NCBI GenBank assembly: GCA_030549495.1
Contig: JAUIRK010000329.1
Coordinates: 1 to 64,000, forward strand
Origin: Nectonema munidae
Taxonomy: Eukaryota > Nematomorpha > Nectonematoida > Nectonematidae
DNA length: 64,000 nt
Direction of reading: 5' to 3'
The notes beneath the pieces were generated by a model. The model saw only the letters and a list, made by a program, of their open reading frames with translations. It searched no databases and was not told where the DNA came from. Shown one piece after another: positions 12,601 to 27,600 of the stretch; within the stretch, counting starts at the first letter, position 1; the number at the start of each line of letters is the position of its first letter. Position numbers and translations under genes: made by a program.

Positions 12601-15600
12601 AAATTTTATTTTATTGAAAAAGTGTAGATGTTAAATAAAATTAACACTCACAAAAAGTAATTTTAACTTGACTATTTTTTTTGTTTTCTAGATATTTCCT
12701 TATTCATAACTTAAGAAATACAAAAATAGAATTGCTCTTTGATTCTTCGACCACTGATAGTGCAAAGCGTTGAAACAGCCGAACTAAAAAGTACCACACC
12801 TGAGTCCTTAGAAAAAGCTGACGACTTTAAAAAAGCCAAAAACAAAATTTCCTATTTCTCTTTTCTAAAATAATATTTAATATGAAAATGCATGGAAGTA
12901 AAAGAAATTTCCATATACTTGAATATACACCTTTTACCCTTTTTCTATTACGTTTTATTTATTGAACTTCATCGTGATCGGAAATTAGGTTCTTGATCCA
13001 GTTGTTCTGGGTTGGAATCCCGGATCGTCAAGATCGCTTTATTGCTTTTCCTGATGCGATGACGAAACATACGATAATCCTATGTAAATTAACCCATTTT
13101 TAAGGCCAAGCAAAGCAGACGATATCTAAAAAAACGCAGACGATTTATATTCAAAGTCATTGAAAAAAGCAGACGAAGATGAAATTACTTATGTTCCAAA
13201 ATAGGAACATTGGCCGTAAATGGGTTAACCCATTTAAATGTAAAAACTTCTGTTCACTAAACATTCTAAGATTTTTAAAATAGGACGAGTCATACACTGT
13301 ATTCGAATGAGAAATGTATTGATTAACCTTGATTTTCTCACGATCTGTACGTACCACACCATGATGAACGTCATAAAAGAGTAGTCGAGAGATTTGATCG
13401 ATAAATCAAATTGATTTGATGAAAAGAGAAAGACAATACAAGAAATTTAGAAGAATAAGAATTTATTAGGTGAAATAAGAAAATTTATTCTCTATATAAT
13501 ATAACAATTGTACTTAAAATGCATCCAACTGTATACATTTGAGATGTTCAATAAAATAATGTATTATTCCCTTTCTAATCAAATAATCCGGTAACCCATT
13601 CAGGCATAAAATGGGGCACCAGTTTCTGAGGAAATAAAATTGTCCGTTGGAAATAATGGAATTTTTAAATGGCAAAATGCCGCTAGCATGGAAAATGATT
13701 AAAAGTCATAACAAAAATGTTCATACAAAGTTTTTAATCCAATATTGTGGTGATGTGAATGATTTCTTTCAAGCATAGGTTTTCGAAAGGAAATCTGCTT
13801 TTCTTTTTGGATACTTACAGATGACCTTTATTTCTTGGGTCAATTCATGAAAAACATCAAGTAAAGAAAGTAACAAAGATAAAAACAATTAATTTGAAAA
13901 CAGCATATAAACTCAAAATATAATTTCGATATGTGTGTTTTGAATAAAAACAAATTTATTAAAGGAAAAAATGACATGGAATTTCATAGTAAATTTCTCT
14001 TAAAAATGGGTAACCTAAGTAGTCCGTAATGCTTTTTTGCGTTTCTGTCTCGATTATATAAATGAAATGATGATGACAAGTTCCATCATGATTTGTGTGA
14101 TTAGCAATCATGGATCGAGTATTTAACAATCATGAGAATTTTGCATTTTATTTTATCAAAGCAAGATGCTGGCTGGTGTTACTATAATATATAAATTGTT
14201 ATGACATATAAAACTGCGGACTTAGATCCTATGGCAAACCTACTCACACCCCAATTATGTTAGTAACACTCAGTGCCCTCACATACGGGGGGCAGAGGGG
14301 GCATATGCCCAAGGGCGACGCTTTTTGGCGCGGCAAATATAAAAAAAATATATACATAGAATACACCTCAATTGCTTCAAAAGAAAATAAACTTTTAAAC
14401 TTTAGTATCAATTCTAATAGAAATAAATTTGTAATTAATACCCTTAGTCTTAGATTATTCATCAAAATTGGTGTCTAAATTTCCCTAATGATAATTATTA
14501 TTTAATATTTATGGTTGCCATATTAAATTATATTAAAAAATACTACTACTAACTTTAGTTATTGTTATTGAATAAATCTCTGCAATTAATCTTATATACT
14601 AGAGTTATTTACTACCCCAATTTGGTTACATTATAAATTTTGACGCCATCTAGCATTTTAGAAACAGGCATTCAACACTGGACACTATATTTCTGAGTTA
14701 TGTTTTTCATCATCTGAGCGTAATATTCTAACTTCCAAAATTCTAGACTTTTTTCATCCTATACATTTAGCATTTTAGAAGTTAGGACATTGTGTGATTT
14801 TAAAGACGAGCGATGGCGTTATAATCATATCATTCTAACATTGTTTTAAAATATAATTCTGCAAAAAGTCGTGAATAAAAGGGAGAAAATTCTTATTCTT
14901 CAATCTCATGACTCATACTAATCACTAAATAGGTTAGAAAGTTAACTATAGTACATTGGAGTTTACTAGTTTTAAGTGTAATTTTGCAAATTAAGATCCC
15001 AACTACTTTAGATCTCACTATGATATTGTTTCAAGCATAAAACAAACTGTTATTAATTTAGCTAATATTTTGAAAAGTACTAGGAGATTTCCAGGATACT
15101 TTTAAAGGAGCCTGCACCACTGGCGGATCCAGAGGGAGGGGGATGAAGAATGGCTTCAGAAATTCCCCTTACTGATTTTGCTCTTTTCTAAAGCAGCAAG
15201 ACTTGTATGGTAGTATTTTACTAATATTTTTTAAAGTTGCCCCCCCCCCCCTGTGGTCAATTTCTGGATTAGCCACTGGCCTGCACCATATGTGCTTAAT
15301 AAATGGCTGTCAAGGAACTCGTTCATTCAATTTCACAATGTTAGTGTGTAGGGATTTGACATTGAGATATCATGCCTCATTTCAATCAATATTTAGTAAG
15401 AGTAGACTCGTTATAACGCTTGGACACCAAGTTTTCATACTGTTCTTGACGCTTTCAAATGTTGCATGTGCAGTTTCATTTCAATTATCATAAGAATCGA
15501 TTATATAATTTTACAAACTAGTGAAATTTTAAAATCAAACAGGAAACATTTTATGCTTTTTATGATTAGAAGAATCTAATTTAAGGCAAATATGTTAAAG

Positions 15601-18600
15601 GTGGTTTATACAAAAATCAATTCTCTTGCAAATCATTGGAAAAACTACGTTTTATCTTTTCTTACCAAAACATTTGTGACAATTGCTTCAGATTTAGTTC
15701 TTCTGAACATTATTAATTCAATTTCAAGTCACACTAAAGAGAATTATAAGAAAGATGGCGCAATGAAGCACTTGAAATTGGACACTTGGATAATAATTGC
15801 TAAGAATCTATTAACTATTCTTCATTGCATATTGCCTTGGCAAAATAATTTTTGATTTAAGAATATTACTAAATGATAAAACGCCGGCTTTATTATTCAT
15901 GATTCTGGGATTTATTGCGGTGATATGCGGCTAAAATTCTAATATGTCCGATTTCAAAGGCACTTTGCCACAATTTAAACTTTGATTCATTTGTATTATT
16001 ATTAGTTTGTATTAACCACAGCTATACTTGTTCCCAAAATTTGTTCCTTGTGCAAAAATGCTTCATCTCTTTATGAATAAGTTCGGTCAACAAAAGATAA
16101 CAAGCTTTTTAATTAAAATACAATTTAAAAAGTTTCAAGTATTAAAAGAAATAACAACCTTCACTATCGTGCATGTCAACACTGAAAATCTTGAAAAAAT
16201 CTTTCCAGAAGTACATAAGTGAAATACTTTTAAAAAAATTTTGATTTCATATTTTATCATTGTTCAATTCCATTTTTAACGTTTTGAGGATCCGTGTAAC
16301 ACCCGTGACCGGTGGCCGACAGACATCTGACCGAATGGAATTTGGCCGAACAGACATTTGACCGAACCGACATTTCACCAAACGGACATTTAACCGAACA
16401 GACATTTGACGGAACGGACATTTGATCGAATAAATATTTAGAATAGATTTTAGAATTTAGAATAAACATTTAGTATTGTTAGAATATTGTTAGTGTTAGT
16501 TTTAGTATAGTTAGAATATTGTTAGTTTTAGAGTTAGTGTTAGCATAGTTAGAATATTGTTATTCTTAGAGTCGGTGTTAGCATAGTTAGAATATTGTTA
16601 GTTTTAGAGTTAGTATAGTTAGAATATTGTTAGTATAATTAAAATATTCTTAGTTTTAACGTTAGTGTTAGCATAGTTAAAATATTTTTAGAGTTAATTT
16701 TAGTAGTTTTAGAGTTAGTGTTAGCATAGTTAGAATATTGTTAGTGTTAGAGTTAGTAATGTATAGTTATAATATTGTTAGTCTTAGAGTTGGTGTTAGT
16801 ACAGTTAGAATATTGTTAGTTTTAACGTTAGTGTTAGCATAGTTAGTATATTGTTAATGTTAGTATAGTTAGAATATTGTTAGAGTTAGTTTTAGTATAG
16901 TTAGAATATTGTTAGTCTTCGAGTTAGTGTTAGTATAGTTAGAATATTGTTTTAACGTGTGTGTTAGCATAGTTAGAATAATAGTTAGAATATTGTTAGT
17001 GTTAGTATAGTTAGAATGTTGTTAGTTTTAGAGTTAGATTTAACATAGTTAGAATATTGTTAGTTTTAGAGTTAGGTTTACCATAGTTAGAATATTGTTA
17101 GTCTTAGAGTCGATGTTAGTATAGTATAGGATATTTTCAAATCCAACCATAAAATGGAATATTGTGGGGCAGTTTTTTGTGGGTCAGTAATTAGTAAGAC
17201 CCTTATAACCTACAAAAATATAGCAAATTAGTCCTGAGTGAGCAAGAGTGATTGATTACATAGATGCTTAATACTCGATGAACGAAGGTCCGAATGCAAT
17301 TATAAGCGTGAAACTTGTGCTCTGTAGACGAATACATTTCATTGGTGGCACGTAAGGATATACAAAATTGTGTTATAAATAGCGTAAGATAACATACGCA
17401 TCTTTACCGTGTCCGGATGGCCGAAAGGTCAATTGTCTGTTCTGTTCTGTTTGGTCAATTGTCTGTTCTGTCAAATGTCCGTTCGGTGAAATGTCTGTTC
17501 GCCCAAATGTACGTCGGCTAAATCTCCATTCGGTCAGATGTCTGTCGGCCAATTGTCTTTCGGCTAAATGTCCGCGTACCGTGACACCAGTATCAGTTGA
17601 AATGAAAATAGTCTCCTTTAAGTACATAAAATTCCATTGAAAAGGAAGCAGTCGATTGGTACTAATTAGTCCATGGAGATAAGGACTACTTCAAAATAAG
17701 TCATTTTTTCATAAAACAATTCTAAGAATTTTTTATAGTTATCACTTAAATAACTTTATTATGATTTTTTTTTAGTTTTATTAAAAAGAAAATATTCATC
17801 GCATAACCTTCTTCTTATAATTGAGGAGATAAAATTGGAAAAAATATTCATTATATTTTTCAAATCAAACGATTGCTTCTCATTTCATTCCATTTTTCAT
17901 TGATATGATTGAAAAAATCTCTACTACTTCCGTGTTCCATTTATTTGCATTAAACTTGTTTGTCTTTTAAGAGGGTGTAATTTTATTCCATGATTTTGCT
18001 TCAAAAGACACATGCTTCTTTTGATTTGGTGAGTAACATATGTTTAAAAGTATCGGTACACTTTTCTATAAATAGAATTTGTTAATCCTATTGCCACTAA
18101 TGTCTCTTCTAATTTATTTCAGAAGAATTGTTCCATTTTCCGCTTTCCCACAAACTTCTTCTGCTCTTCATTCTCAAAATCAAGAGATGTCTTTGGGGCT
18201 AGTGTACACGACTTCGTATAGAGCTATAAATCGCTTCAATCGCAAAACTGCTGAAATCAAAGGCTTTGCAGAGGACAAAGTTCTGACGCACTTTGAACAA
18301 ACGAAGGATAAAATTGAAGAATTTGGAGACGCAATTCGCGAAGACTTGAAAGAGCACAGTGAAACCAGCAACACATACAAGCACTTGTTTGTTCGCAAAA
18401 AACGATGGCAAATGTTCCTGATTTCGTCCGTTGTTGGCGGCATTGAGTTGGCCTATTCCGCAGAAACAGCTTTCGTCACTCCAATCTTGCTGAAGGTGGG
18501 GATACCTGTCATCTACATGACGATGATTTGGTGTGCAAGTCCCTTCATCGGCCTCTTCCTTGTTCCCTTTCTGGGCTCCCTCTCCGACAGATGCTCACTT

Positions 18601-21600
18601 CGCTTCGGGCGCAGAAGGCCCTTCATAACGGCTCTTTCTGTTGGAATCATCCTTGGCTTGTGTCTGGTGCCAAATGGCCAGTTGATTGGCAGATTTTTAG
18701 GAGACGCCATTATGAATTCCACTTCTTTGAATTTGAGCAATGCCACCCACAACCCCCATCACAGGCCGCTGAGTGTGCATCAGCGTTTTCCCAAGTTTTG
18801 GGGAGTTCTGTTGACGTGTTCAGGGGTAACACTCTTGGATTTGTGTGCTGATGCGTGTCAATCACCTGCAAGAGCTTACATGTTGGATATCCTTCTTCCC
18901 GAACAACACGCCCAAGGAATCAGCACGTTCACAATTGTAGCGGGGATAGGAGGCGCTTTTGGGTACATATTCGGCGCTATAGACTGGAGCAAACATGACG
19001 TACATCTTTTTCTTTTTTATGCGCATATTTGCAATAAGAAACTGGTAGTCGGACAACTTCTTTCTCGTTTCAAATTGCCCGAAATTAACTACCAAGTTAA
19101 AAAGTACTCATGACAAAGTTTTTTAAACTTTACGTTGAGTTTTGACAAAATTTCTAAAACATTTCGAAAAAATTTCACAAATGTATTAAAAAATATGAAT
19201 AAGCAATTAGAAATATCAAAACTAAATTACTATAATAACATTAAAATTGATATATTATGAATTAATTTGTCTAATATAATATATATATAATTTATACAAA
19301 TTCTAAAATATAATACTATGATTATATTATTTTTTAAATTACTAAATGTTATGGCGTAAGGAGTAGTGGAAATAGACTTTATTGAAAGGACAGTAACACG
19401 TTAAAAGGTAACCTTTATGGTACAAAGATAACATATACAATGTGAACTATATATATATACAAAAACATTTAGTGGTGCTTCAGGATGTATTTTCAAAGTA
19501 TGTGAAAGCATGCTAAACAATCAGTGATACTCAAGGATCATTGTAACTTTGTGAAAACACTTATTACACTAAATATAAAAAAATATTCCCAAAATAATAT
19601 AAAACTGAAAACATCAAACTTTTAACGGTAGATTGAAGATGGTGGAATAAAATAAAAAAAATAAGTACGGAGAAGAAAAATAACGATCTTGCTTCATAAA
19701 TAAAATTTATACTCTCTAGCTATCCAACACTCTTCCGTAAAAAACTTCCAACTGATTTCTTCAATTAATTTTCAAAATTGTTGCTCACAAGTTCGATGCA
19801 ATTTATCAAAAAGATTTAGAATAGTGTTAACTTCTACCTTATGTTTCGGTTTTATAGGATTATAAAAGATTGTATTTCATAAAGCAATTGTATTCTTAAT
19901 TAAAAAGATGCATAGTTATAATAACTCTTGAAAGTTGAAAAGTAGTAGGAATATCATCAAATTTTAGTGCTATTATTTTAAATAAAATAAATTTATTACC
20001 ATATGGGACATATTAAAATTTTTACAGTTGATCATACTTGAAGCAAAACTTGAACTTTCACATCTCCCCCAGAGGATCAGATTTTTTTTATAGCTTTACA
20101 TGTTTGTAATTTAGATCACAAGGATGTTTAATGATCAAACAAGGGTAGTTTTCTTCATCGTCCTCATTTTATTCATCCTAAGCCTCTTGATAACTTTGTT
20201 CAGCTTTAAAGAAGTTTGTCTCGCTGATCTAAACATCATCAACTTGAAGAAGAGTAAAGGGTATGCCTTCACATCCTCACTTTTTCCAACGAACTAATTT
20301 CTTGTGTTTTATTTGCCTAGAAAAGCACTCTTCGACTACGAACACTTTCATAATGTTTCTGAAGAAAAATTCAACTATGAAGACATCGATAGTTCCTTTG
20401 AAAGCATACAACCACCGAGTAATCATAATAAATACAGTTTTTTTTAAATATTATCAAAAAATTATAGTGATTAAAGAATTAACATTTCGACTCTAATTTT
20501 TTGATAATAATATCTGAACTCTCTTTTCAGTACAGCATGCATCGCATTAGGATAGTGTTTCTCAAACTTTTCTATTTCTTCGCTCACTTAACGTTGTATA
20601 AAATAAAAATAGCGCCTTATCCCGATACAATATAGGACACTTTTAATATTCATTTATTTAACAACAGTCTTGATTCTTTCGTGAAAAAAAGAAACATTCT
20701 ATTGCTGTAGGTTTTAGCTTTTCATTGAAGTTAAGGAAAACAACATTTAATTTTATAAAAAATTACTAACTAATTAAATAATATAGTTACATCTTATAAT
20801 ATACTAGAGTAGAAATTAGACTCCCCATATTTTATTGTTGACAAAAGCAAAAAAGGAGAATTACGATAGGACGGTTAAAAAAATAGGAAAACAAGTCGGG
20901 TGAGCAAATAAACACAATCTAAAGAGTCAACGTTAAAATTCACTAACACGAAGAGTCTTTTTGAAATAATTTCTAGAGATGTAAAAATAAGCGCAAACTC
21001 TAGATTTCCCTTATCATACTAAATGTATGTATAAAAATGAAGCTGTTTCATTTTAAATTCACCTTTAAAATAATGTCTAACAATTGTCCTTTTTTAAAAA
21101 TTTGCTTTTATCCAATAACTTTTTGGAAAATTATTTTGGCCTTATTTAAGGAGCCACATAATATAGAGATCTTGATTTGTTTTTGATATTGTTTCCAAAA
21201 AGGAAACCTCCTTAAGGATCATTCTAATTCACTTTTTACGAGCTTATTTATTATGCTTTTTGAAATTAATTGCTCATATTTCAGAGAAAAGTCTTTCTAA
21301 AGAGATTGAGTTACCTGCTCCAGACATAACTTTGAAGACATACATAAAATCCATCATATTCATGCCAAAAGCTCTGAGGTTTGTTTTAAATTTCTTTTCT
21401 CCCTTCCAACTAAGTAGATTCGTAAAAGCTTTCTTCAAACAAAAACTTAACAGTTCTTTAGTTTTTGATACACATTCGGTTCCTGAAAAAAAATGACGAA
21501 TCTTCAAAACTGAGGAATTATCAAAGCAAAATTTCTGAAAAAAACCTGCGGGTGTTGAGGTTGACTGATAATCGTAGGACGGATTTTCGCGCCTTGACTG

Positions 21601-24600
21601 TACTTTGTAATGCCAAAGAAACATTTCACTTTTTTTTTTATAAACTTACAGCATTTAAATCGTATGAATCTGTTAATAGATTCTTTTTTCTTCTTCTAGG
21701 TCTCATTTTAAAGTACAAAATTAAAATGAAATCGTCGCCTTATTTTGCACACTCTTTGAATTGACATCTTAAAGCTGAGTTTTAAATGACTTTTCTAACT
21801 TAATTTTTTTACTTTGCTGCAATTTTAATAAACAGTATGAATTAGATGACTTAAAAGAATGGTACTTTCTTTAAATTTACTATGCAATCAGAAGAAGAAC
21901 TTTATTTATGCACATATTTAGAATATTACATAAGTATAGCAATCTATGTGGAGGAAAAAATTAATAAAATTTTACAAAATTGGTTCATATATCTTGAATT
22001 AAGTTAGTTAGCTTCCAAAGGTTGGTTAAAACCGCTATGCGAGTAAAAGTAGATTCATGTACTTAATATTTCTTTATCATTAACTTACTACCTTCTTCCA
22101 ATGGTGAGCCAATTTCAACTTCATCATGACTTTTGTGGCGCTACCAGAAGACAAGACCAAATTCTCAATCTTGTCATTTTATGAAGGATAACAATTTTTT
22201 TCAAACGTTTACCAAGTCCTAAGATACATAATCGTTTATGTGTTAAAAAGCCTCACATATTTTTGAACCGAAATATTTAATTCATAAAATTAAAAAATGC
22301 AAAAAGTATCCCTGGAAACTCAAACAGAAAATTTTTTGAAAAAGATTTTTTTGAAAGGCATTATTTCATATATAATTTTTTTGGCGAAAGAATTTCTTTC
22401 TAATGTTTATCTAAATTCCGAAAAATCGATTGTAAATATTTTTACCAATTTTTCATAAATACAATTTTATCAATATGCGAGTTAAAGCATGTTAGATAGA
22501 AGCATTTTTACTGAAACATAATTTAATATTGCTAAGTTGGAAAAATAGTATCCATATATATGTTCACTTTCTCTTACTAAATGGCATCTTCCAGATTGAT
22601 TTGTTGAGATCAATATCCCACATTTAAATATCACACTCTTGAAGAGCATACGCAGTTACATACTTTCAGATCAACTTTGGAAAACATTTCCTCCCTCATA
22701 GATAAACGCAAATTGGAAAAAATATAAATATTTGAGACTTATTATAAAATAAGTGAAAAAATTATTTATAATCATAATTTGCGCATTTTATGCCAAAAAT
22801 TCATTATGCATTAGGATTTTGTAATACTTTATTAACTATCTACTCTAATCCTATACGAACGCCTAAATTCACCGTTACCAGGTAGATGCAATTCTTTTCC
22901 TTCTCCTCAATCGAACAAAAACACGAGGAACGTAAAATTCTATTTTCATATACCTTATTTTATTTTTAGCAAATAGGATTATTATGGATAATATTCATTC
23001 TATAAGGTCAAGACAACCAGGGCCGGTGCCAAGTGTTGCGGGGCCCGATTAGAAACTTGATGGTGGGGCCCCCTCCTCTATATAGCAAATTTTATAACGC
23101 ATATATATGTCTTTCTTGTGAGATCGTAGACCTCAAGTATGTTTTAATTAGCTTCAGCTTTGAAAAACCTCTTTCCCCTGAGGCGACTGATATTGGCATT
23201 GTTAAATAAATCCTTAACACAATGAAAACATTAGGAAATGCTGTAAATCTATTATTTTCTATCAGGTGTTCAAACAACGCATAAGGCTTAATTGTAGAGG
23301 GAAGGAAAGTTTTCAGAGCTTCAAGTTCTTCAGCCAACAAATACCCATCAATGTCTTTACTTTTTTCAGTAACAACTTTTCCATCAGCGTCCTGTTTCAT
23401 TTTGGTGAGTGTTAAAGCTGCATCAAGGTTTAATGCATGCTTTCTCATTTCCGACTTCTGTATATTTTGAAAGTTATTTACAAATCCAAATAACTTGACG
23501 TGATTTTTGAGTTGTTGAAATCTGCTTTCCAATGACTGAATAGCTTGATCTAGCACTAAGGTGAAGCACTGAATTCTGTATGCTTCTCTTGGATCGTCTA
23601 TAGCTTGATCTTCTGCTTTATATAAAAACATTCTTTTCCTTCTTCGTAATTCTTTTTCTTGAAATTTTCTAAACTCAAATGGCAACTCAACAACTTCAGC
23701 TAATTCATTTGCACTTACTAAAACACCATTAAAGCCTTCCTCCCTATAATTTTTCAGCCATGACAAGAGTTGTTCATATGATTCCATTCCTTCATTAATG
23801 TCCTTTTTTCACCTTGTAATTCCTTGCTCACGTAGTTAACTTTAAAAAGTACATCATACCAAAATACCAAAGAAACTAGAAATTTGTAGTTTTTTAGCTG
23901 GTTGGCTAATGATTCGGCTTCTGCTTTTATCTTGGGCTGATCTGCTGTCTCTGCTACTTCAACAAGTGCATCATATACTTCTCCAACCTGATAACGAATA
24001 GCTTTAACGCTATCAATACGACACTCCTACCTTGTATTGCTTAAGGGTTTCACTGTTAACATAGTTACATGTTTTTTCAAAATTGCCCATCTTCTAGTTG
24101 ATGCTGAGAACAAAACATAGATGGCTTGCAAGATCCCAAAAAACGTATTAGCATCTGGACAACACTTAGCTACATCTCCGAGTAAAAGGTTAAAATTGTG
24201 GCATGCACATGGTACAAAAAATGCTCTTGAATTTTCCTTCAACAGTCCAGCTTGTAATCCAGACGTGTGACCTTTCATGTTGCTACCGTTGTCATAGCCT
24301 TGGCCTCGAATGTCCTGCACTTCTAAATTCAATTCCTTTAATGCGTTTAATAGTGTTTTACATAAGTTTTCTCCTTTACTACTTTCCACTTCGATAAACT
24401 TTATGAAATGTTCATGCACACCAAAAGGAGCCAAGTTACCATCAGACACATATCTGATTGTTAGAGACATTTGTTCTTGATGACTTATATCAGGTGTGCA
24501 GTCTAAAATAATGGCATAATGCTTAGCTGCTTTTATACGTGTCAGTATCTCATTCAAAGCTGCTGTAGCCATGATATATAGAAGTTCATTCTGGGTATCT

Positions 24601-27600
24601 TTTCCCAAATAATGATTATGAACTTCATGTGTTTTGATTTTTTGCAGATGTGTGTCTAGAACAGGGTCAAACTTTCCAATCAACTTCACAAGACCTAAAA
24701 GGTTTCCATTTTGGACAGTCTCATTGAAAACATTTTCTTCTGTTCCTCTAATCGCTAAATTTCTCTCAGCAAGAAACTGCACTATAGCTACTAATCTTTG
24801 GAATACCTTCTGCCAGTACTTTGCATGGTCATTGATGTTTTTTCTTGCTCTTTGTCAATTGTCTTTTCACTACATAGCCGTTGATTTAACTCCCAAAAAC
24901 TCCACGTGGCCTCCATATGGTTCTTTGACTTTTCATGCTCACATAGCCTTGTGTGAATATTAGACCAGTCATTGAACCCACTTGTTGCTAATGCCATGGT
25001 TGTATTCCTTACAAAAAGTTTGCAATAAAAGCAATAAATTTTATCAGAGGAACTAGAGTATATAATCCAAGGTCTTTCAATACTCTCTCCATTCAGAAGT
25101 CGTCTCTTACAGTGAAACTTTGAAAAACACAAGCCCTTTTCATTTTTTGGAAAGCTGTTACCAGGAATATTAGGGGCATCTTTCATTGTTAAATAATCCC
25201 TTTCATTGTTATTTATATTAGCAGGCCAATATGCTGGATCATCGTTCATGATAGTTACATTTTTGTTTATGGATTCTTGTTGAAGTTGTTTGTTTGCAGC
25301 CATGAATGAACTTTCTGGTTTGGGACTGTCTTCCAATGAACCGAGATCTTCAATTTCAGTCACAGATGGTGAGGCTGGGCCCACTTCTTCTAGTGTGTTA
25401 TCTTTTTCATCATTGTATTGATTATCTGAAATTTGATCCATGGTTTTATCCTCATTCTGCAAATAATTGATGATTCTCTCATCTTCAAACCGAGCGCGCT
25501 TCAAAGATGGCGTGATAAGGAACTTTTTTAAGGCACCTCTATGCTTTTTATTTTCTGCTGCCTTTGCCTTGGCCAATGCTTGTTTCTTGTTACCACATAA
25601 ATATTTACGCCCTTTATCTCGATTTCTGCTTGTGCTTGTCATGATGTAGTGCCTCTTTATTTAACTTTTGTATCTAGAAAACGGAAGATCTAAAAAAGTA
25701 ACAAAACAGAAGAATTAGTAAAGAAATAAACCTATCACAAGAAATTAACATTTTTAAAAGAATATTTTTTGGTGATATAAATTTTAAAATATTTAAGTTG
25801 ACAAGACGATGAAGACATTGTTTGTAATTGTGAACAGTTATAAGATTCTAAATTGTTCATTTATTTAAACAAGACAAAATTAAAAATATTAAAAAAAAAC
25901 ATATTCTGATGAAACTTAGACAAATTGTTATAAAATATTCAATGAAACAGTTCAGTAAAAAACTTATGACAATATATTTCAAAAAAGCAGAATAAAATAA
26001 CTTTAAATAGCTAACGCCATTTTGCTTTTAGCGGAAAAAAAAATTTAAAAATTACTAAATATAAAAACAAACATGATTACCTGTAGCTATTCGGTACATG
26101 ACCTTGAGCAATCTCTGGGTGATCTATGCCACCACTAGTAATTAGGTACCTTATTTAGATCGAGTCTATGCAGATTTGGACATTTGTAGTTGGGTAATAA
26201 AACTAGAAGGGTCGAGGATGTACTTGGAGTTAAATCTTTTATTTAACTTATTCTTAATGTTGCAATAAAAATTTAAAGTGAGATGAAATTACCTGTATGT
26301 CGATAGCACAAGATCGAGTTGTGTTCATTCATATAATCGTCGCATAGAGGCATTCATATGATCGTCACATGGAGGCGGGTGTGTTTGTTTACTCAGAATG
26401 TGTACTATTATGTTCGCTATTAGTTACCTTTCGCCAAATTTGCATTAGAATCAAAAAAGAATTAGGTTTAAAATTTGATATCTCACTTCAAAACCAATTG
26501 ATCCAGACGAAATTAGCAGGGTAAATAGGTCTCGTATAGAGCAACTAGTATGCAAATATCATTAGCAATAACACGCTCTTTGCTCAGATATTGCGTTGTA
26601 ATATCTCATTTTGTAAATTTCGTATTTTGGATTAATTTCAACTGTTCCGATCATAGTAAATGCGGGGCCCTTCAGACGCGGGGCCCAATTTGGTCTAATC
26701 GGTCAAATCGGCTAAAAACCGGCCCTGAAGACAACCATATTGTTGTGACAAGGTTTATGTCAAAGTCATTGTTATTGCATTGTTTATAACTATTTTTCCT
26801 TGTTTTAGTTACTTTTTTTGAGATTGAAATTTATTAGACCTATTATTACAAACACGTTCTTTACAGCTTTAGCATTTTTATAAACGGTTTTGTATGCGAA
26901 CTATTGGAAGCACAAAAACACCCAAGATAAATATGATCATTGAACATCTTTTCCACCATTTTAATGATTGCATGAATCAGTTTATCAAAGACAAAAGCAA
27001 TCATCTTTAAGTCATTTTTTGCGAAAATATCCAAGAAGCGCTGCCGCCAAAGTATTTCCAAGCTCTGGAATTTAAAATTTTGAAAATTGTGCTTCTTCCA
27101 ATTCCACTGACATCTTCGCTAAAAATGTGTGCAATAAAAGTCTTTCAAATACGAAAATTGAGGTAGAAAGTGATTGTAATATGCTTAACTAAGTAAGAAG
27201 TGCTAATTTATATTATATAAACATAAATTCTTTCCGCCAATCATCTTTTTTTTGAACAAATGCACACATATGTAGCGTTTTCGGAGGCAAAGTGGAAGGA
27301 AGAGGAAGATGAGTTGCAGCTTTTATGTAGTTTGGTGAAAAATATTTAATAATAGCAGCTAATTCATCAAAATAAAAAGATCGATTTTTGATAACCGACA
27401 AAATTCTGCTTTTCGATCCAGAAAAAGTTGAAGATTGGTTATGCTTCTTGAAAATCGATTTTATTCCTAATTTAAATCTTCTGCACTTTTTGAATGCGGG
27501 CCAAAAATTTGATTTAAATTAACTCTTGTGCTTAAAAATTTAATTGAAGGGTAAAAGCATGGCATATTTAAAAGTATAACAATCACAATAGTTTAATTGT

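Noticed and set aside
18528-18851. 107-codon and other frames overlapping the large transporter exon
   Set aside because: Shadows in other frames of the conserved SLC45 coding sequence.
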